From Streptomyces albospinus (GTDB taxonomy: Bacteria; Actinomycetota; Actinomycetes; Streptomycetales; Streptomycetaceae): a stretch of 50,746 nucleotides of DNA. The stretch covers positions 153,442-204,187 of the forward strand of contig NZ_BMRP01000012.1 of assembly GCF_014648695.1 (NCBI RefSeq). Reading direction: 5' to 3'. Under the pieces are notes generated by a model. That model did no database searches and had not been told where the DNA came from. It worked only from the letters and a program-made list of their open reading frames with translations. Below are positions 20,319 to 29,028 of the stretch, piece after piece. Numbering within the stretch: position 1 is the stretch's first letter; each line of letters starts with the position of its first letter. The position numbers were made by a program, and so were the translations under genes.

Positions 20319-20872
20319 GCCTGTTCCTCCCTGCCGGCGGGCCGCGGGGTGTCCGCGGCGGTCGGCCGTAGCTCCAAAGCGTCCACGATCGCGTCGGCGA
20401 CGTCCTCGGGGGTGCGCTCCCCCGTGGCGATCACGGCACGCGCGACTTCGGTGTACAGCGGACGGCGCCGCTCCATCAGCTCGCGCCACTGCTTGCGCGG
20501 GTTGACCGCGAGCAGCGGGCGGGGCGCGTCCAGGCCCACCCGCTTGACGGCATCGGCCAGTTCGACGTCCAGGAAGACGACCGGCAGTCCGGTCAGCAGC
20601 TTCCGGGTGCCGTCGTCCATGATCGCCCCGCCGCCGAGGGAGAGGACTCCGGGATGGGTGTCGAGAGCCGTACGGACCGCCTCCCGCTCCAGGTCGCGGA
20701 AGTGCGGCTCGCCCTCGTCGATGAAGATCTCGGCGACCGGCTTGCCGGCGGTGGCGACGATGTCCGCGTCGGTGTCCCGGTAGCCGACGCCCAGCCGCCC
20801 GGCCAGCAGCGCGCCCACGGTGGACTTGCCGGCCCCGGGCGGGCCGACCAGTACGACGACGGGCGCGGTCAC
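20315..20872 (-). CDS. aroK: Shikimate kinase
   Basis: AroK phosphorylates shikimate. The 185-residue protein has Walker A GPPGAGKST near residue 10, the substrate-binding DTDADI, FRDLEREAV and LGGGAI. The GTG start at 20872 overlaps the aroC stop as GTGA; its own stop overlaps aroB. The C-terminal 20 residues are a Pro/Arg-rich tail beyond the usual domain end. Confidence 0.95.
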   Translation of the reverse strand: MTAPVVVLVGPPGAGKSTVGALLAGRLGVGYRDTDADIVATAGKPVAEIFIDEGEPHFRDLEREAVRTALDTHPGVLSLGGGAIMDDGTRKLLTGLPVVFLDVELADAVKRVGLDAPRPLLAVNPRKQWRELMERRRPLYTEVARAVIATGERTPEDVADAIVDALELRPTAADTPRPAGREEQA

Positions 20873-22053
20873 TTGATCGCCAGGTTGTCGAGGAAGCTGC
20901 GCACGTTGCGGCGGGTCTCCGGCACGCTGTCGCCGCCGAACTTCTCCACCACCGCGTCCGCCAGCACCAGCGCCACCATCGCCTCGGCGACGATGCCGGC
21001 GGCCGGCACCGCGCAGACGTCGGAGCGCTGGTGGTGCGCCTTGGCCGCCTCGCCGGTGGCGACGTCGATCGTCGCCAGCGCCCGCGGCACGGTCGCGATC
21101 GGCTTCATCGCGGCCCGCACGCGCAGCAGTTCACCGGTGGTCAGCCCGCCCTCGGTGCCACCGGAGCGGCCCGAGGCGCGCTTGATGCCGTCGTCGGTGG
21201 CCAGGATCTCGTCGTGCGCCTTCGAGCCGGGCACCCGCGCCAGGTCGAAGCCGTCGCCGACCTCGACGCCCTTGATGGCCTGGATGCCCATCAGGGCCGC
21301 CGCCAGCCGGGCGTCCAGCCGCCGGTCCCAGTGGACGTGCGAGCCGAGTCCCACCGGCACGCCGTACGCCAGCACCTCGACCACACCGCCCAGGGTGTCG
21401 CCGTCCTTGTGGGCCTGGTCGATCTCCGCGACCATCGCCTTGCTGGCGTCCGCGTCCAGGCAGCGCACCGGGTCGGCGTCCAGCTTCTCGACGTCGGAGG
21501 GCTTGGGGTAGACGCCGTACGGGGCCTTGGCTGCGGCCAGTTCGACGACGTGCGAGACGATCTCGATGCCGGCCGCCTCCTTGAGGAAGGAGCGGGCGAC
21601 CGCGCCCAGCGCGACCCGGGCCGCGGTCTCCCGGGCGGAGGCGCGCTCCAGGATCGGGCGGGCCTCGTCGAAGCCGTACTTCTGCATACCGGCGAGGTCG
21701 GCATGACCGGGGCGGGGGCGGGTCAGCGGGGCGTTGCGGGCCAGCTCGGCCAGTACGCTCTCGTCGACCGGGTCGGCGGCCATCACCTGCTCCCACTTGG
21801 GCCACTCGGTGTTGCCGACCATGATCGCCACCGGGGAGCCCAGCGAGCGGCCGTGCCGCACACCGCCCAGGAACGTGACCTCGTCCTGCTCGAACTTCAT
21901 CCGGGCACCGCGGCCATAGCCCAGCCGGCGGCGGGCCAGGGCGTCCGCCACCAGCTCCGTGGTGATCGGGACCCCGGCCGGAAGGCCCTCCAGCGTCGCC
22001 ACGAGTGCGGGGCCGTGCGACTCCCCCGCCGTCAGCCAGCGCAACCTGCTCAA
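20869..22053 (-). CDS. aroC: Chorismate synthase
   Basis: AroC makes chorismate from EPSP using reduced FMN. The 394-residue protein shows TAGESHGPALVATLEGLPAG at the N-terminus, RRRLGYGRGARM, and the RASGRSGGTEGGLTTGE block. The start is TTG at 22053, supported by GGAGCACCG just before it and by the family N-terminus (LRWLTAGESHG). It lies first in the overlapping aroC-aroK-aroB set, 138 bp after aroE. Confidence 0.96.
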   Translation of the reverse strand: MSRLRWLTAGESHGPALVATLEGLPAGVPITTELVADALARRRLGYGRGARMKFEQDEVTFLGGVRHGRSLGSPVAIMVGNTEWPKWEQVMAADPVDESVLAELARNAPLTRPRPGHADLAGMQKYGFDEARPILERASARETAARVALGAVARSFLKEAAGIEIVSHVVELAAAKAPYGVYPKPSDVEKLDADPVRCLDADASKAMVAEIDQAHKDGDTLGGVVEVLAYGVPVGLGSHVHWDRRLDARLAAALMGIQAIKGVEVGDGFDLARVPGSKAHDEILATDDGIKRASGRSGGTEGGLTTGELLRVRAAMKPIATVPRALATIDVATGEAAKAHHQRSDVCAVPAAGIVAEAMVALVLADAVVEKFGGDSVPETRRNVRSFLDNLAIK

Positions 22054-22191
22054 CGGTGCTCCTCAGTACTGCTCATGTGCTGCTCATCCGCATACGGTCT
22101 TCCCCCTGATCCTCCCACGTCGCACGGGCCGGGCGGCGCCCCGTCCACGCTGCGGACCGGGGCCGCGGGGCAGCCGGGACGGGGCGGCGGG

Positions 22192-23019
22192 TCAGCGGGC
22201 CGCGAGCGCCGCCTCGCCTGCCGTGCGCATCGCGGCCAGCGGCCCCGGGGACCGCCCGGTCATCTGCTCGACCTGGAGGACGGCCTGGTGGACCAGCAGG
22301 TCCAGACCGCCGACGACGGCACCGCCGCGGTCGGCCCAGGCGGTGGCCAGCGCCGTCGGCCAGGGCTCGTAGAGAACGTCGAAGAGCGTGCCGGGCCGGT
22401 CGGGGACGGCGGCGGCGAGCGCGTCGGTGCTGCCCGCGGGGGTGGTGGCGATGGCCAGCGGCGCCTCGAAGGCCGCGGCGGCGTCCTCCCAGGGGGCGGT
22501 GCGGACCGTGACACCGAGCCGGTCGCCCCAGCCGCGCATCTCGTCGGCGCGCGCCGCGCTGCGGACGTACGCGGTGACCTCGCCGGTGCAGATGCGGGAG
22601 AGCGCGGCGAGCGCGGAGGATGCGGTGGCCCCGGCGCCCAGGACGGCGGCCCGTTCGACCTTGTCCACGCCGCGTTCGCGCAGCGCGGCCAGCATGCCGG
22701 GGATGTCGGTGTTGTCGCCGAGGCGGCGCCCGTCGGGGGTGAACACGACGGTGTTGACCGCCTCGACCGAGGCCGCGGTGGGGGTGATCTCGTCGAGCAG
22801 CGGGATCACCGCCCGCTTGAGCGGCATGGTCAGCGACAGGCCGGCCCACTCCGGGCCGAGCTTCTCCAGGAACCCGGGGAGCGCGGCTTCGTCGACCTCG
22901 TGGCGGCCGTACTCCCAGCCGGTGAGCCCGAGTGCGGCGTAGGCGGCGCGGTGCAGCACCGGCGAGAGGGAGTGCGCGATGGGCGATCCGAGGACCGCCG
23001 CCTTCTTGTTGTCGGACAC
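22192..23019 (-). CDS. aroE: Shikimate dehydrogenase family protein
   Basis: AroE reduces 3-dehydroshikimate with NADPH. The 275-residue protein has GSPIAHSLSPVLHRAAY, the catalytic Lys in LTMPLKRAV, DNTDIPG, the NADP loop LGAGATASSALAAL and the C-terminal GLDLLVHQAVLQ. The substrate loop reads SLTMP instead of the commoner NVTIP, an actinobacterial divergence. The GTG at 23019 is chosen because AAGGCAAGG precedes it and it falls 10 bp after the mltG stop. The longer frame overlaps mltG and is rejected. Confidence 0.93.
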   Translation of the reverse strand: MSDNKKAAVLGSPIAHSLSPVLHRAAYAALGLTGWEYGRHEVDEAALPGFLEKLGPEWAGLSLTMPLKRAVIPLLDEITPTAASVEAVNTVVFTPDGRRLGDNTDIPGMLAALRERGVDKVERAAVLGAGATASSALAALSRICTGEVTAYVRSAARADEMRGWGDRLGVTVRTAPWEDAAAAFEAPLAIATTPAGSTDALAAAVPDRPGTLFDVLYEPWPTALATAWADRGGAVVGGLDLLVHQAVLQVEQMTGRSPGPLAAMRTAGEAALAAR

Positions 23020-23029
23020 GGCCTTGCCT

Positions 23030-24781
23030 TCAGTTCCCGTTCTGCTTCTTCTTCTCTTGCTGCCGCTTGTTGAATTCCTGGACCAGCTTCTGATGGTCGA
23101 CGTAATTTGTGGTGAATTCCGTCGTCTTACCGTCCACCGAAATGAAGTAGAGCCACTTGTCGGAATTATCCGGATTGATCGTCGCCTTGAGCGCATCGGC
23201 ACCGGGATTTCCGATCGGACCGGGCGGCAGCCCCTTGTAGAAGTAGGTGTTGTACGGGTCGTTGTAGTGCCGGATTTCCTCGGTACTGATATTGATCTTG
23301 CTCTGGTTCTTCAGATAGTTGAAGGTCGAGTCGAATTCCAGCTTCTGGAACGTATCCCTATTGGTCGGGGCCAGCCGGTTGTAGACGACGGCGGCCATCT
23401 TCCGGAAGTCATCGTGCGTCATGCCCTCGGCCTGAGTGAGGCTGGCGACCGTGATGAGCTGGAGCGGAGACGTCAGATGGAATTTCTGGGCATTCGCTTC
23501 GAGATCGTACTTCTGGTATTCCTGGGTGGCTCGCCCGACCATTTCCTTGAGGACGTCCGCCGGCTTCGCGTTGTCGCCCACGCTGTAGGTCGACGGGTAG
23601 AGGAAGCCCTCCAGCGGGTCCTTGATCTTCGGAGAGTCATCGGCCCAGGACGGAAGTCCCAGATTCTTGGCCTGGCTCCTGGCGACTTCCTTGGTGGTGC
23701 CGGCCGTGAGCTTGAGCTTTTTGTCGATCATTTCGTAGACCGCGGCGGCCCGCAGACCCTCGCGGATCGTGAGGCCGTTACGGCTCTTGGGGTCCAGCAT
23801 CAGATCGATCGCGGCAGCCGCGGACATCTGCTTGCGCAGCGAATACGTACCGGGCTGGAGGCTCCGCGCCTGTTTGTTGTTGTCGGCCGCCTCGCTGAAC
23901 GCCTCGGCGCTCTTGATCACACCGTCCTTGGCGAGGATCACGCCCATCTGGGACAGCGGCACCCCGTCCGGGATCACCACCTGCACCTCGCCGGTGCCCT
24001 CGCCCGTGTAGTCGGGGGCCGGCACGAAGTGCCGCATGATGAAGTCGTAGCCGAAGTAGCCGACGGTGCCCACGACACCGGCGAGGGCCAGGGTCACCAC
24101 CAGGCACGCGGTGCCGCTGCGCCGCTTGGTCTTCTTGCCGCGTCGCTCCCTGCCGGACTCCCCCTCGTCCTCCGGATCCAGGTCGTCGTGCCCGTCGTCC
24201 GGGTCATCGGCGAAGAACGAGTCCCCCCGCCCCCGCTCGGCCGTCTCCGGCTCGGCCCGCCAGTCGTCCCCGGCGGCGGCCGGGTCGTCGTAGTGCGGCT
24301 CGCCCTGGTGCGGATGCTGCGGACCGTACTCCTGCGGGTGCCCGTCCGGATGCGGCGGATGCGGCACCTGCCCGTACTGCTGCTGGTCCTGCGGCGGCCC
24401 CGCCTGCTGCGCGGGCAGTTGCTGGGTGTCCGGGAACGGGTAGCCGTCCTGGCCGCCGTAGTACTCGTGGCCTCCCTGGGCCGCGTACGGATCGGCCGGC
24501 GGGTGCTGCGCATGCTGCCCGTAGGGGTCGTACGGGTCGTACGGCAGCCGGCCGGCCTGCGGTGCGCCGGTCCAGTCGCCGTGCCCCGGGTCGTACTGCT
24601 GCTGGGGGTGCTGCTGCTGGGGGTGCGGGGGCTGCTGAGGGTGTTGCTGGGGATACCCGGCGGGCTGCTGCCCGTTCCACTGAGGCTGCTGCGCCTGGCC
24701 TCCGTAGGGACCCTGATCTCCGTAGAGCGGGTCCTCGGGATGCCACGGTTCGGAGCCGTAGCCCCGGCCATACTCGGTCAT
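23030..24781 (-). CDS. mltG: Endolytic murein transglycosylase (MltG/YceG family)
   Basis: MltG cleaves nascent glycan strands at the membrane and helps set chain length. The 583-residue protein has a long cytoplasmic N-terminus (1-220) of Gly/Gln/Pro/Tyr-rich then acidic sequence, and one membrane helix at about 222-246. The extracellular YceG-like domain contains ASLTQAEGM with the presumed catalytic Glu, AAVVYNRLAP and the LEFDSTFNY segment. The ATG at 24781 follows GGGGATCG. The C-terminal third uses noticeably more A/T-ending codons than its neighbours. It precedes aroE by 10 bp, and ruvX lies upstream. Confidence 0.92.
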   Translation of the reverse strand: MTEYGRGYGSEPWHPEDPLYGDQGPYGGQAQQPQWNGQQPAGYPQQHPQQPPHPQQQHPQQQYDPGHGDWTGAPQAGRLPYDPYDPYGQHAQHPPADPYAAQGGHEYYGGQDGYPFPDTQQLPAQQAGPPQDQQQYGQVPHPPHPDGHPQEYGPQHPHQGEPHYDDPAAAGDDWRAEPETAERGRGDSFFADDPDDGHDDLDPEDEGESGRERRGKKTKRRSGTACLVVTLALAGVVGTVGYFGYDFIMRHFVPAPDYTGEGTGEVQVVIPDGVPLSQMGVILAKDGVIKSAEAFSEAADNNKQARSLQPGTYSLRKQMSAAAAIDLMLDPKSRNGLTIREGLRAAAVYEMIDKKLKLTAGTTKEVARSQAKNLGLPSWADDSPKIKDPLEGFLYPSTYSVGDNAKPADVLKEMVGRATQEYQKYDLEANAQKFHLTSPLQLITVASLTQAEGMTHDDFRKMAAVVYNRLAPTNRDTFQKLEFDSTFNYLKNQSKINISTEEIRHYNDPYNTYFYKGLPPGPIGNPGADALKATINPDNSDKWLYFISVDGKTTEFTTNYVDHQKLVQEFNKRQQEKKKQNGN

Positions 24782-24907
24782 CGATCCCCTAGAGCCGAGA
24801 GGCGGGGCGCCCCTTGCCGGCAGCGCCTGCGGTACCCATCCGCCTCTACTTGCACGCGCGGCTGTTCGAACCGGCGCCACATCCCGCGGAACGTTACCGT
24901 ACCGCGA

Positions 24908-25381
24908 TCAGATGACCACTTCGACGCTCTCCCCCGGCGGCTGCCCAGAGGTCCGTTCGGTTTCCAGCGCGCTCTGGAGGATGACCACCGCGGCGGCCTG
25001 GTCGACCACCGAGCGTCCCTTCTTGCTGCGGACCCCGGAGGCACGCAGCCCCTGGGTCGCGGTGACCGTCGACATCCGCTCGTCGACCAGCCGCACCCCT
25101 ACGGGTGCGATGTTCCGGGCCATCTCCTGGGCGAAGGCCCGGACCTTGGCCGCGGCCGGCCCCTCTCCCCCACTGAGGGAGCGGGGCAGACCGACCACGA
25201 CCTCCAGCGGCTCGTACTCCTCGACAATCGCCTTGAGCCGCCGGTGTGCTGAGGGGACATCACGTCCCGGCACGGTCTCGACGGGGGTGGCGAGGACCCC
25301 GTCGGGGTCGCACGAGGCGACCCCGATGCGGGCGTCCCCGACATCCACCGCGATGCGCCGGCCGCGTCGCATCTCGCTCAC
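24908..25381 (-). CDS. ruvX: Holliday junction resolvase-like protein RuvX (YqgF)
   Basis: YqgF/RuvX proteins have an RNase H fold and are linked to junction resolution and 16S rRNA 5' processing. The 157-residue protein has the acidic site Asp13 (VDVGDARIGVA), Glu101 (VDERMST) and Asp127 (VVDQAAAV). The GTG at 25381 is 5 bp past the alaS stop; an internal ATG at 25372 could also start it. The alaS-ruvX-mltG order is widespread in actinobacteria. Confidence 0.94.
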   Translation of the reverse strand: MSEMRRGRRIAVDVGDARIGVASCDPDGVLATPVETVPGRDVPSAHRRLKAIVEEYEPLEVVVGLPRSLSGGEGPAAAKVRAFAQEMARNIAPVGVRLVDERMSTVTATQGLRASGVRSKKGRSVVDQAAAVVILQSALETERTSGQPPGESVEVVI

Positions 25382-25386
25382 GCCGG

Positions 25387-28056
25387 TCAGGCCGCCTCGG
25401 CCACGAGCCGCTCGACGGCGGCGATGGCCTCGGGCACCGCACCGGCGTTCTGGCCGCCGCCCTGCGCCACGTCCGGCTTGCCGCCGCCACCGCCGCCGAG
25501 CGTCTTGGCGGCCGTACGGACCAGGTCGCCGGCCTTGATACCGCGCTCACGGGCGGCCTCGTTGGTGGCGATGACCGTCAGCGGGCGGCCGTTGGCGACC
25601 GTGAAGAGCGCCACGACCACCGGGCGGTCGCCGAGGATCCGGCCGCGGACGTCCAGCACCAGCCTGCGCAGATCGTCGGCGGAGGTGCCGTCCGGGACCT
25701 GCGCGGCGGCCAGGGCCAGCCCGCGGACGTCCTTGGCGCCCTCGGCCAGCCCGGCCGCGGCCTGGAGCACCTTCTCGGCGCGGAACTTCTCGATCTCCTT
25801 CTCGGCGTCCTTCAGCTTGGCGAGGACGCCGGAGATCTTCTCCGGCAGCTCCTCCGGGCGCCCCTTGACCAGCTCGGTGAGCTGCGAGACGACGGTGTGC
25901 TCACGGGCCAGGAACCTGTAGGCGTCCACACCCACCAGCGCCTCGACGCGGCGCACGCCGGAGCCGATGGAGGACTCGCCGAGCAGCTTCACCAGGCCCA
26001 GCTGGGCGGTGTTGTGGACGTGCGTACCGCCGCAGAGCTCCTTGGAGAAGTCGCCGATGGTGACCACGCGGACCCGGTCGCCGTACTTCTCGCCGAACTC
26101 GGCGATGGCGCCCTGCTTCTTGGCGTCCTCCATGCTCATGACCTCGGCGTGCACGTCGAGCTCACGGGCGAGCACGTCGTTGATCTTCTGCTCGACGTCG
26201 GTCAGCACCGAGCCGGGCACCGCGGTCGGCGAGCCGAAGTCGAAGCGGAAGCGGCCCGGGGAGTTCTCCGAACCGGCCTGGGCGGCCGTCGGGCCCAGGG
26301 CGTCGCGCAGCGCCTGGTGGGTGAGGTGGGTGGCGCTGTGGGCACGGGCGATGGCCCGCCGGCGGGCGACGTCGATGGCGGCGTACGCGGCGGCGCCGAG
26401 CACCACCTCGCCGACCTGGACGACGCCCTTGTGGACGGTGACTCCGGGGACTGGCTGCTGGACGTCGCGGACCTCGACGACGGCGCCGGAGTCCAGCTTG
26501 ATCCGGCCGGTGTCGGCGAGCTGCCCGCCACCCTCGGCGTAGAAGGGGGTGCGGTCCAGGACGACCTCGACCTCGTCGCCTTCGTGGGCGGCGGGGGCCG
26601 GGACGCCGTTGACCAGCAGGCCGAGCACGGAGGACTCGCCCTCGGTGGCGCTGTATCCGGTGAACTCGGTGGTGCCGGCCGTGTCGGCGACCTCGCGGTA
26701 GGCGGACAGGTCGGCGTGGCCGTGCTTCTTGGCCTGGGCGTCGGCCTTGGCGCGCTCCCGCTGCTCCTTCATCAGGCGGCGGAAGCCCTCCTCGTCCACC
26801 GACAGGCCCTGCTCTGCGGCCATTTCGAGGGTGAGGTCGATCGGGAAGCCCCAGGTGTCGTGGAGCAGGAACGCCTTGTCGCCGGAGAGCACCGTGCCGC
26901 CGGCGGACTTGGTCTCCGTGACGGCGCTGTCGAGGATGTTGGTGCCGGCCTTCAGCGTCTTGAGGAAGGCGGCCTCCTCGGCGAGGGCGACCGTCTCGAT
27001 GCGGCGGCGGTCCTCCAGCAGCTCCGGGTACTGCTGACCCATCGTCCTGATGACGACGTCCAGCAGCTCTCCGACGACCAGCCCGTCGGCGCCGAGCAGC
27101 CGCATGTTGCGGATGGCGCGGCGCATGATGCGGCGCAGGACATAGCCGCGGCCCTCGTTGCCGGGGGTGACGCCGTCGCCGATGAGCATCGTGGACGTCC
27201 GCATGTGGTCGGCGACCACCCGCAGGGAGACGTCGGAGGCGACCGCGGCGCCGTAACGTACTCCGGAGAGCTCGGTGGCCTTGTCGATGACGACGCGAAG
27301 AGTGTCCGTCTCGTACATGTTGCGCACGTCCTGAAGGATCATCGCCAGCCGCTCCAGACCGAGGCCGGTGTCGATGTTCTTGCTGGGCAGGTCGCCGAGG
27401 ATCTCGAAGTCCTCCTTGCCGATGCCCGCTCCGCGCTCGTACTGCATGAAGACCAGGTTCCAGATCTCCACGTACCGCTCGTCGTTGACGGCCGGGCCGC
27501 CCTCGACGCCGAATTCCGGACCGCGGTCGTAGTTGATCTCGGAGCACGGACCGCACGGGCCCGGGACGCCCATGGACCAGTAGTTCTCCTTCTTGCCCAG
27601 CCGCTGGATGCGCTTCTTGGGCACGCCGATGACCTCGTGCCAGATGCGCTCGGCCTCGTCGTCGTCCAGGTAGACGGTGATCCAGAGCCGCTCCGGGTCG
27701 AGGCCGTAGCCGCCGTCCGCCTGCGAGCTGGTCAGCAGCTCCCAGGCGTGCCTGATGGCGCCTTCCTTGAAGTAGTCGCCGAAGGAGAAGTTGCCGCACA
27801 TCTGGAAGAACGTGCCGTGCCGGGTGGTCTTGCCGACCTCTTCGATGTCCGGCGTACGGACGCACTTCTGGACGCTGGTGGCGGTCTTGAAGGGGGGCTT
27901 GACCTCGCCGAGGAAGTACGGCTTGAAGGGGACCATGCCCGCGGGGACCAGCAGCAGCGTCGGATCGTCCGCGATGAGCGACGCCGACGGCACGACGGTG
28001 TGCCCGCGCTCCTCGAAGAAGCGCAGCCAGCGGCGGCGGATTTCAGCCGACTCCAT
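25387..28056 (-). CDS. alaS: Alanyl-tRNA synthetase
   Basis: AlaS charges tRNA-Ala. The 889-residue class II enzyme shows motif 2-type HGTFFQMCGNFSFGDYFK, the editing domain zinc ligands HSATHL and CGGTHV, and a C-terminal C-Ala segment ending with a glycine-rich GGGGGGKPDVAQGGG. The ATG at 28056 overlaps the stop of the upstream membrane protein by one base (TGATG), so the two are coupled. It is followed directly by ruvX. Confidence 0.97.
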   Translation of the reverse strand: MESAEIRRRWLRFFEERGHTVVPSASLIADDPTLLLVPAGMVPFKPYFLGEVKPPFKTATSVQKCVRTPDIEEVGKTTRHGTFFQMCGNFSFGDYFKEGAIRHAWELLTSSQADGGYGLDPERLWITVYLDDDEAERIWHEVIGVPKKRIQRLGKKENYWSMGVPGPCGPCSEINYDRGPEFGVEGGPAVNDERYVEIWNLVFMQYERGAGIGKEDFEILGDLPSKNIDTGLGLERLAMILQDVRNMYETDTLRVVIDKATELSGVRYGAAVASDVSLRVVADHMRTSTMLIGDGVTPGNEGRGYVLRRIMRRAIRNMRLLGADGLVVGELLDVVIRTMGQQYPELLEDRRRIETVALAEEAAFLKTLKAGTNILDSAVTETKSAGGTVLSGDKAFLLHDTWGFPIDLTLEMAAEQGLSVDEEGFRRLMKEQRERAKADAQAKKHGHADLSAYREVADTAGTTEFTGYSATEGESSVLGLLVNGVPAPAAHEGDEVEVVLDRTPFYAEGGGQLADTGRIKLDSGAVVEVRDVQQPVPGVTVHKGVVQVGEVVLGAAAYAAIDVARRRAIARAHSATHLTHQALRDALGPTAAQAGSENSPGRFRFDFGSPTAVPGSVLTDVEQKINDVLARELDVHAEVMSMEDAKKQGAIAEFGEKYGDRVRVVTIGDFSKELCGGTHVHNTAQLGLVKLLGESSIGSGVRRVEALVGVDAYRFLAREHTVVSQLTELVKGRPEELPEKISGVLAKLKDAEKEIEKFRAEKVLQAAAGLAEGAKDVRGLALAAAQVPDGTSADDLRRLVLDVRGRILGDRPVVVALFTVANGRPLTVIATNEAARERGIKAGDLVRTAAKTLGGGGGGKPDVAQGGGQNAGAVPEAIAAVERLVAEAA

Positions 28057-28400
28057 CAGTGGTCCTCTTTTCCAGTCGGTCCGGTCAGACCGTTCGGTCC
28101 GGTTGTTCTCGTGGTGCGGTACGGCGTTTCGAGCACCGCGCGGCGCGGTGCGGGCAGCTCGCGCACCTCGGTCTGCGAGCTGAGCCCGAGGGCGTCGTGC
28201 AGCTGCTCTTCACGGTCCGCCATTCCGGTCCGTACGTCCAATGCAAATTGACGCAGCCGGTGTCCGGTCTCGACGGCCTTGTCCGCGGCCTGTGCGGCGA
28301 GGCTGTCGGGCTGCAACTTGCGCAGCTTTTGGTGGACCTTGTTGGTGGCCCACACTCCGGCGGCGGCGCCGGTGGTGAACCAGAATGCGCGGCGGAACAT
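28056..28400 (-). CDS. Small hypothetical protein upstream of alaS (DUF6167-like)
   Basis: The 114-residue protein has a short hydrophobic N-terminal segment (FWFTTGAAAGVWA, about residues 6-18), probably a membrane contact, followed by a helical region (20-75) and a Thr/Gly-rich tail. It is the kind of small conserved protein annotated as DUF6167 next to alaS in Streptomyces. The stop overlaps the alaS ATG. No enzymatic motif is visible and its function is unknown. Confidence 0.75.
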   Translation of the reverse strand: MFRRAFWFTTGAAAGVWATNKVHQKLRKLQPDSLAAQAADKAVETGHRLRQFALDVRTGMADREEQLHDALGLSSQTEVRELPAPRRAVLETPYRTTRTTGPNGLTGPTGKEDH

Positions 28401-28408
28401 CGCTGTGA

Positions 28409-28858
28409 TCAGTCCTTGGAGCGACGGTTGCGGCGCCCGCCGCGGCGGGCGCCGGGCAGGGTACGGCCGACGACGACGGTGCGCTGGGTGCGCCCGGAGG
28501 CAGGGGCTGCCTCGCCCTTCTTGCCGATCGCGCGGCGCACGCCGTAGCCGAACGCGGCCACCTTGACCAGCGGCCCGCCGAAGGCGGAGGAGACGGTCGA
28601 GGAGAGCGCGGAGGCGTTGGCGGTGACCTCTTGGACGTCGGCGGCGATGGCATCGACGCGGGCGAGCTGGGTGTGCGCGGAGCGGACGGTCGCGGACGCG
28701 TCGGCGAGCAGCGGGACGGCCTGCTCGGACACCTCGGCCACCATCTTGGTCGTCGCCTTGAGGGTCTGTGCGAGCCTCACCAGTACGAGGGCGAGGAACG
28801 ACACGAGGATCGCCCAGAAGACGGCCACGAGGATCCCGGCCACCTCTCCACCGGACAC
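28409..28858 (-). CDS. DUF948 membrane protein
   Basis: The 149-residue protein has one membrane helix near residues 5-28 (AGILVAVFWAILVSFLALVL), then a long helix with the Ala/Asp/Val heptads of the DUF948 family (ATVRSAHTQLARVDAIAADV) and a basic Arg-rich tail. The GTG at 28858 gives the family start SGGEVAGILVA and follows GGAGAG. A TTG at 28915 would add 19 residues and also has an AAGG before it, so the start is uncertain. It lies 8 bp ahead of the small protein and alaS; its role is unknown. Confidence 0.8.
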   Translation of the reverse strand: MSGGEVAGILVAVFWAILVSFLALVLVRLAQTLKATTKMVAEVSEQAVPLLADASATVRSAHTQLARVDAIAADVQEVTANASALSSTVSSAFGGPLVKVAAFGYGVRRAIGKKGEAAPASGRTQRTVVVGRTLPGARRGGRRNRRSKD

Positions 28859-28989
28859 GCTGGCACCACTCTCCGACTGGTTCTTGGGTCTGGTCTCGTC
28901 CTGCTCGAACGGCAACCTCGACCTTATCGCGCCGTGACTGTCCGTCCGTACCCCGTTCCCGATGCCGAGAGGGGCACCGGAAGGGGTGA

Positions 28990-29019
28990 TTGTACGGTCC
29001 GTATCACCACGAGTACGCT
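28990..29019 (+). promoter_or_regulatory. Candidate promoter of a leaderless transcript
   Basis: TTGTAC (28990-28995) and TACGCT (29014-29019) are 18 bp apart. Transcription would begin about 29026-29029, at the ATG of the STAND ATPase, which has no ribosome site. Leaderless messages are common in Streptomyces. Confidence 0.4.
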
Positions 29020-29028
29020 CCGTGTGCC

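Noticed and set aside
26162..27865. 567-codon minus-strand frame inside alaS
   Set aside because: Out-of-frame Arg/Pro-rich shadow; alaS motifs are continuous in the other frame.
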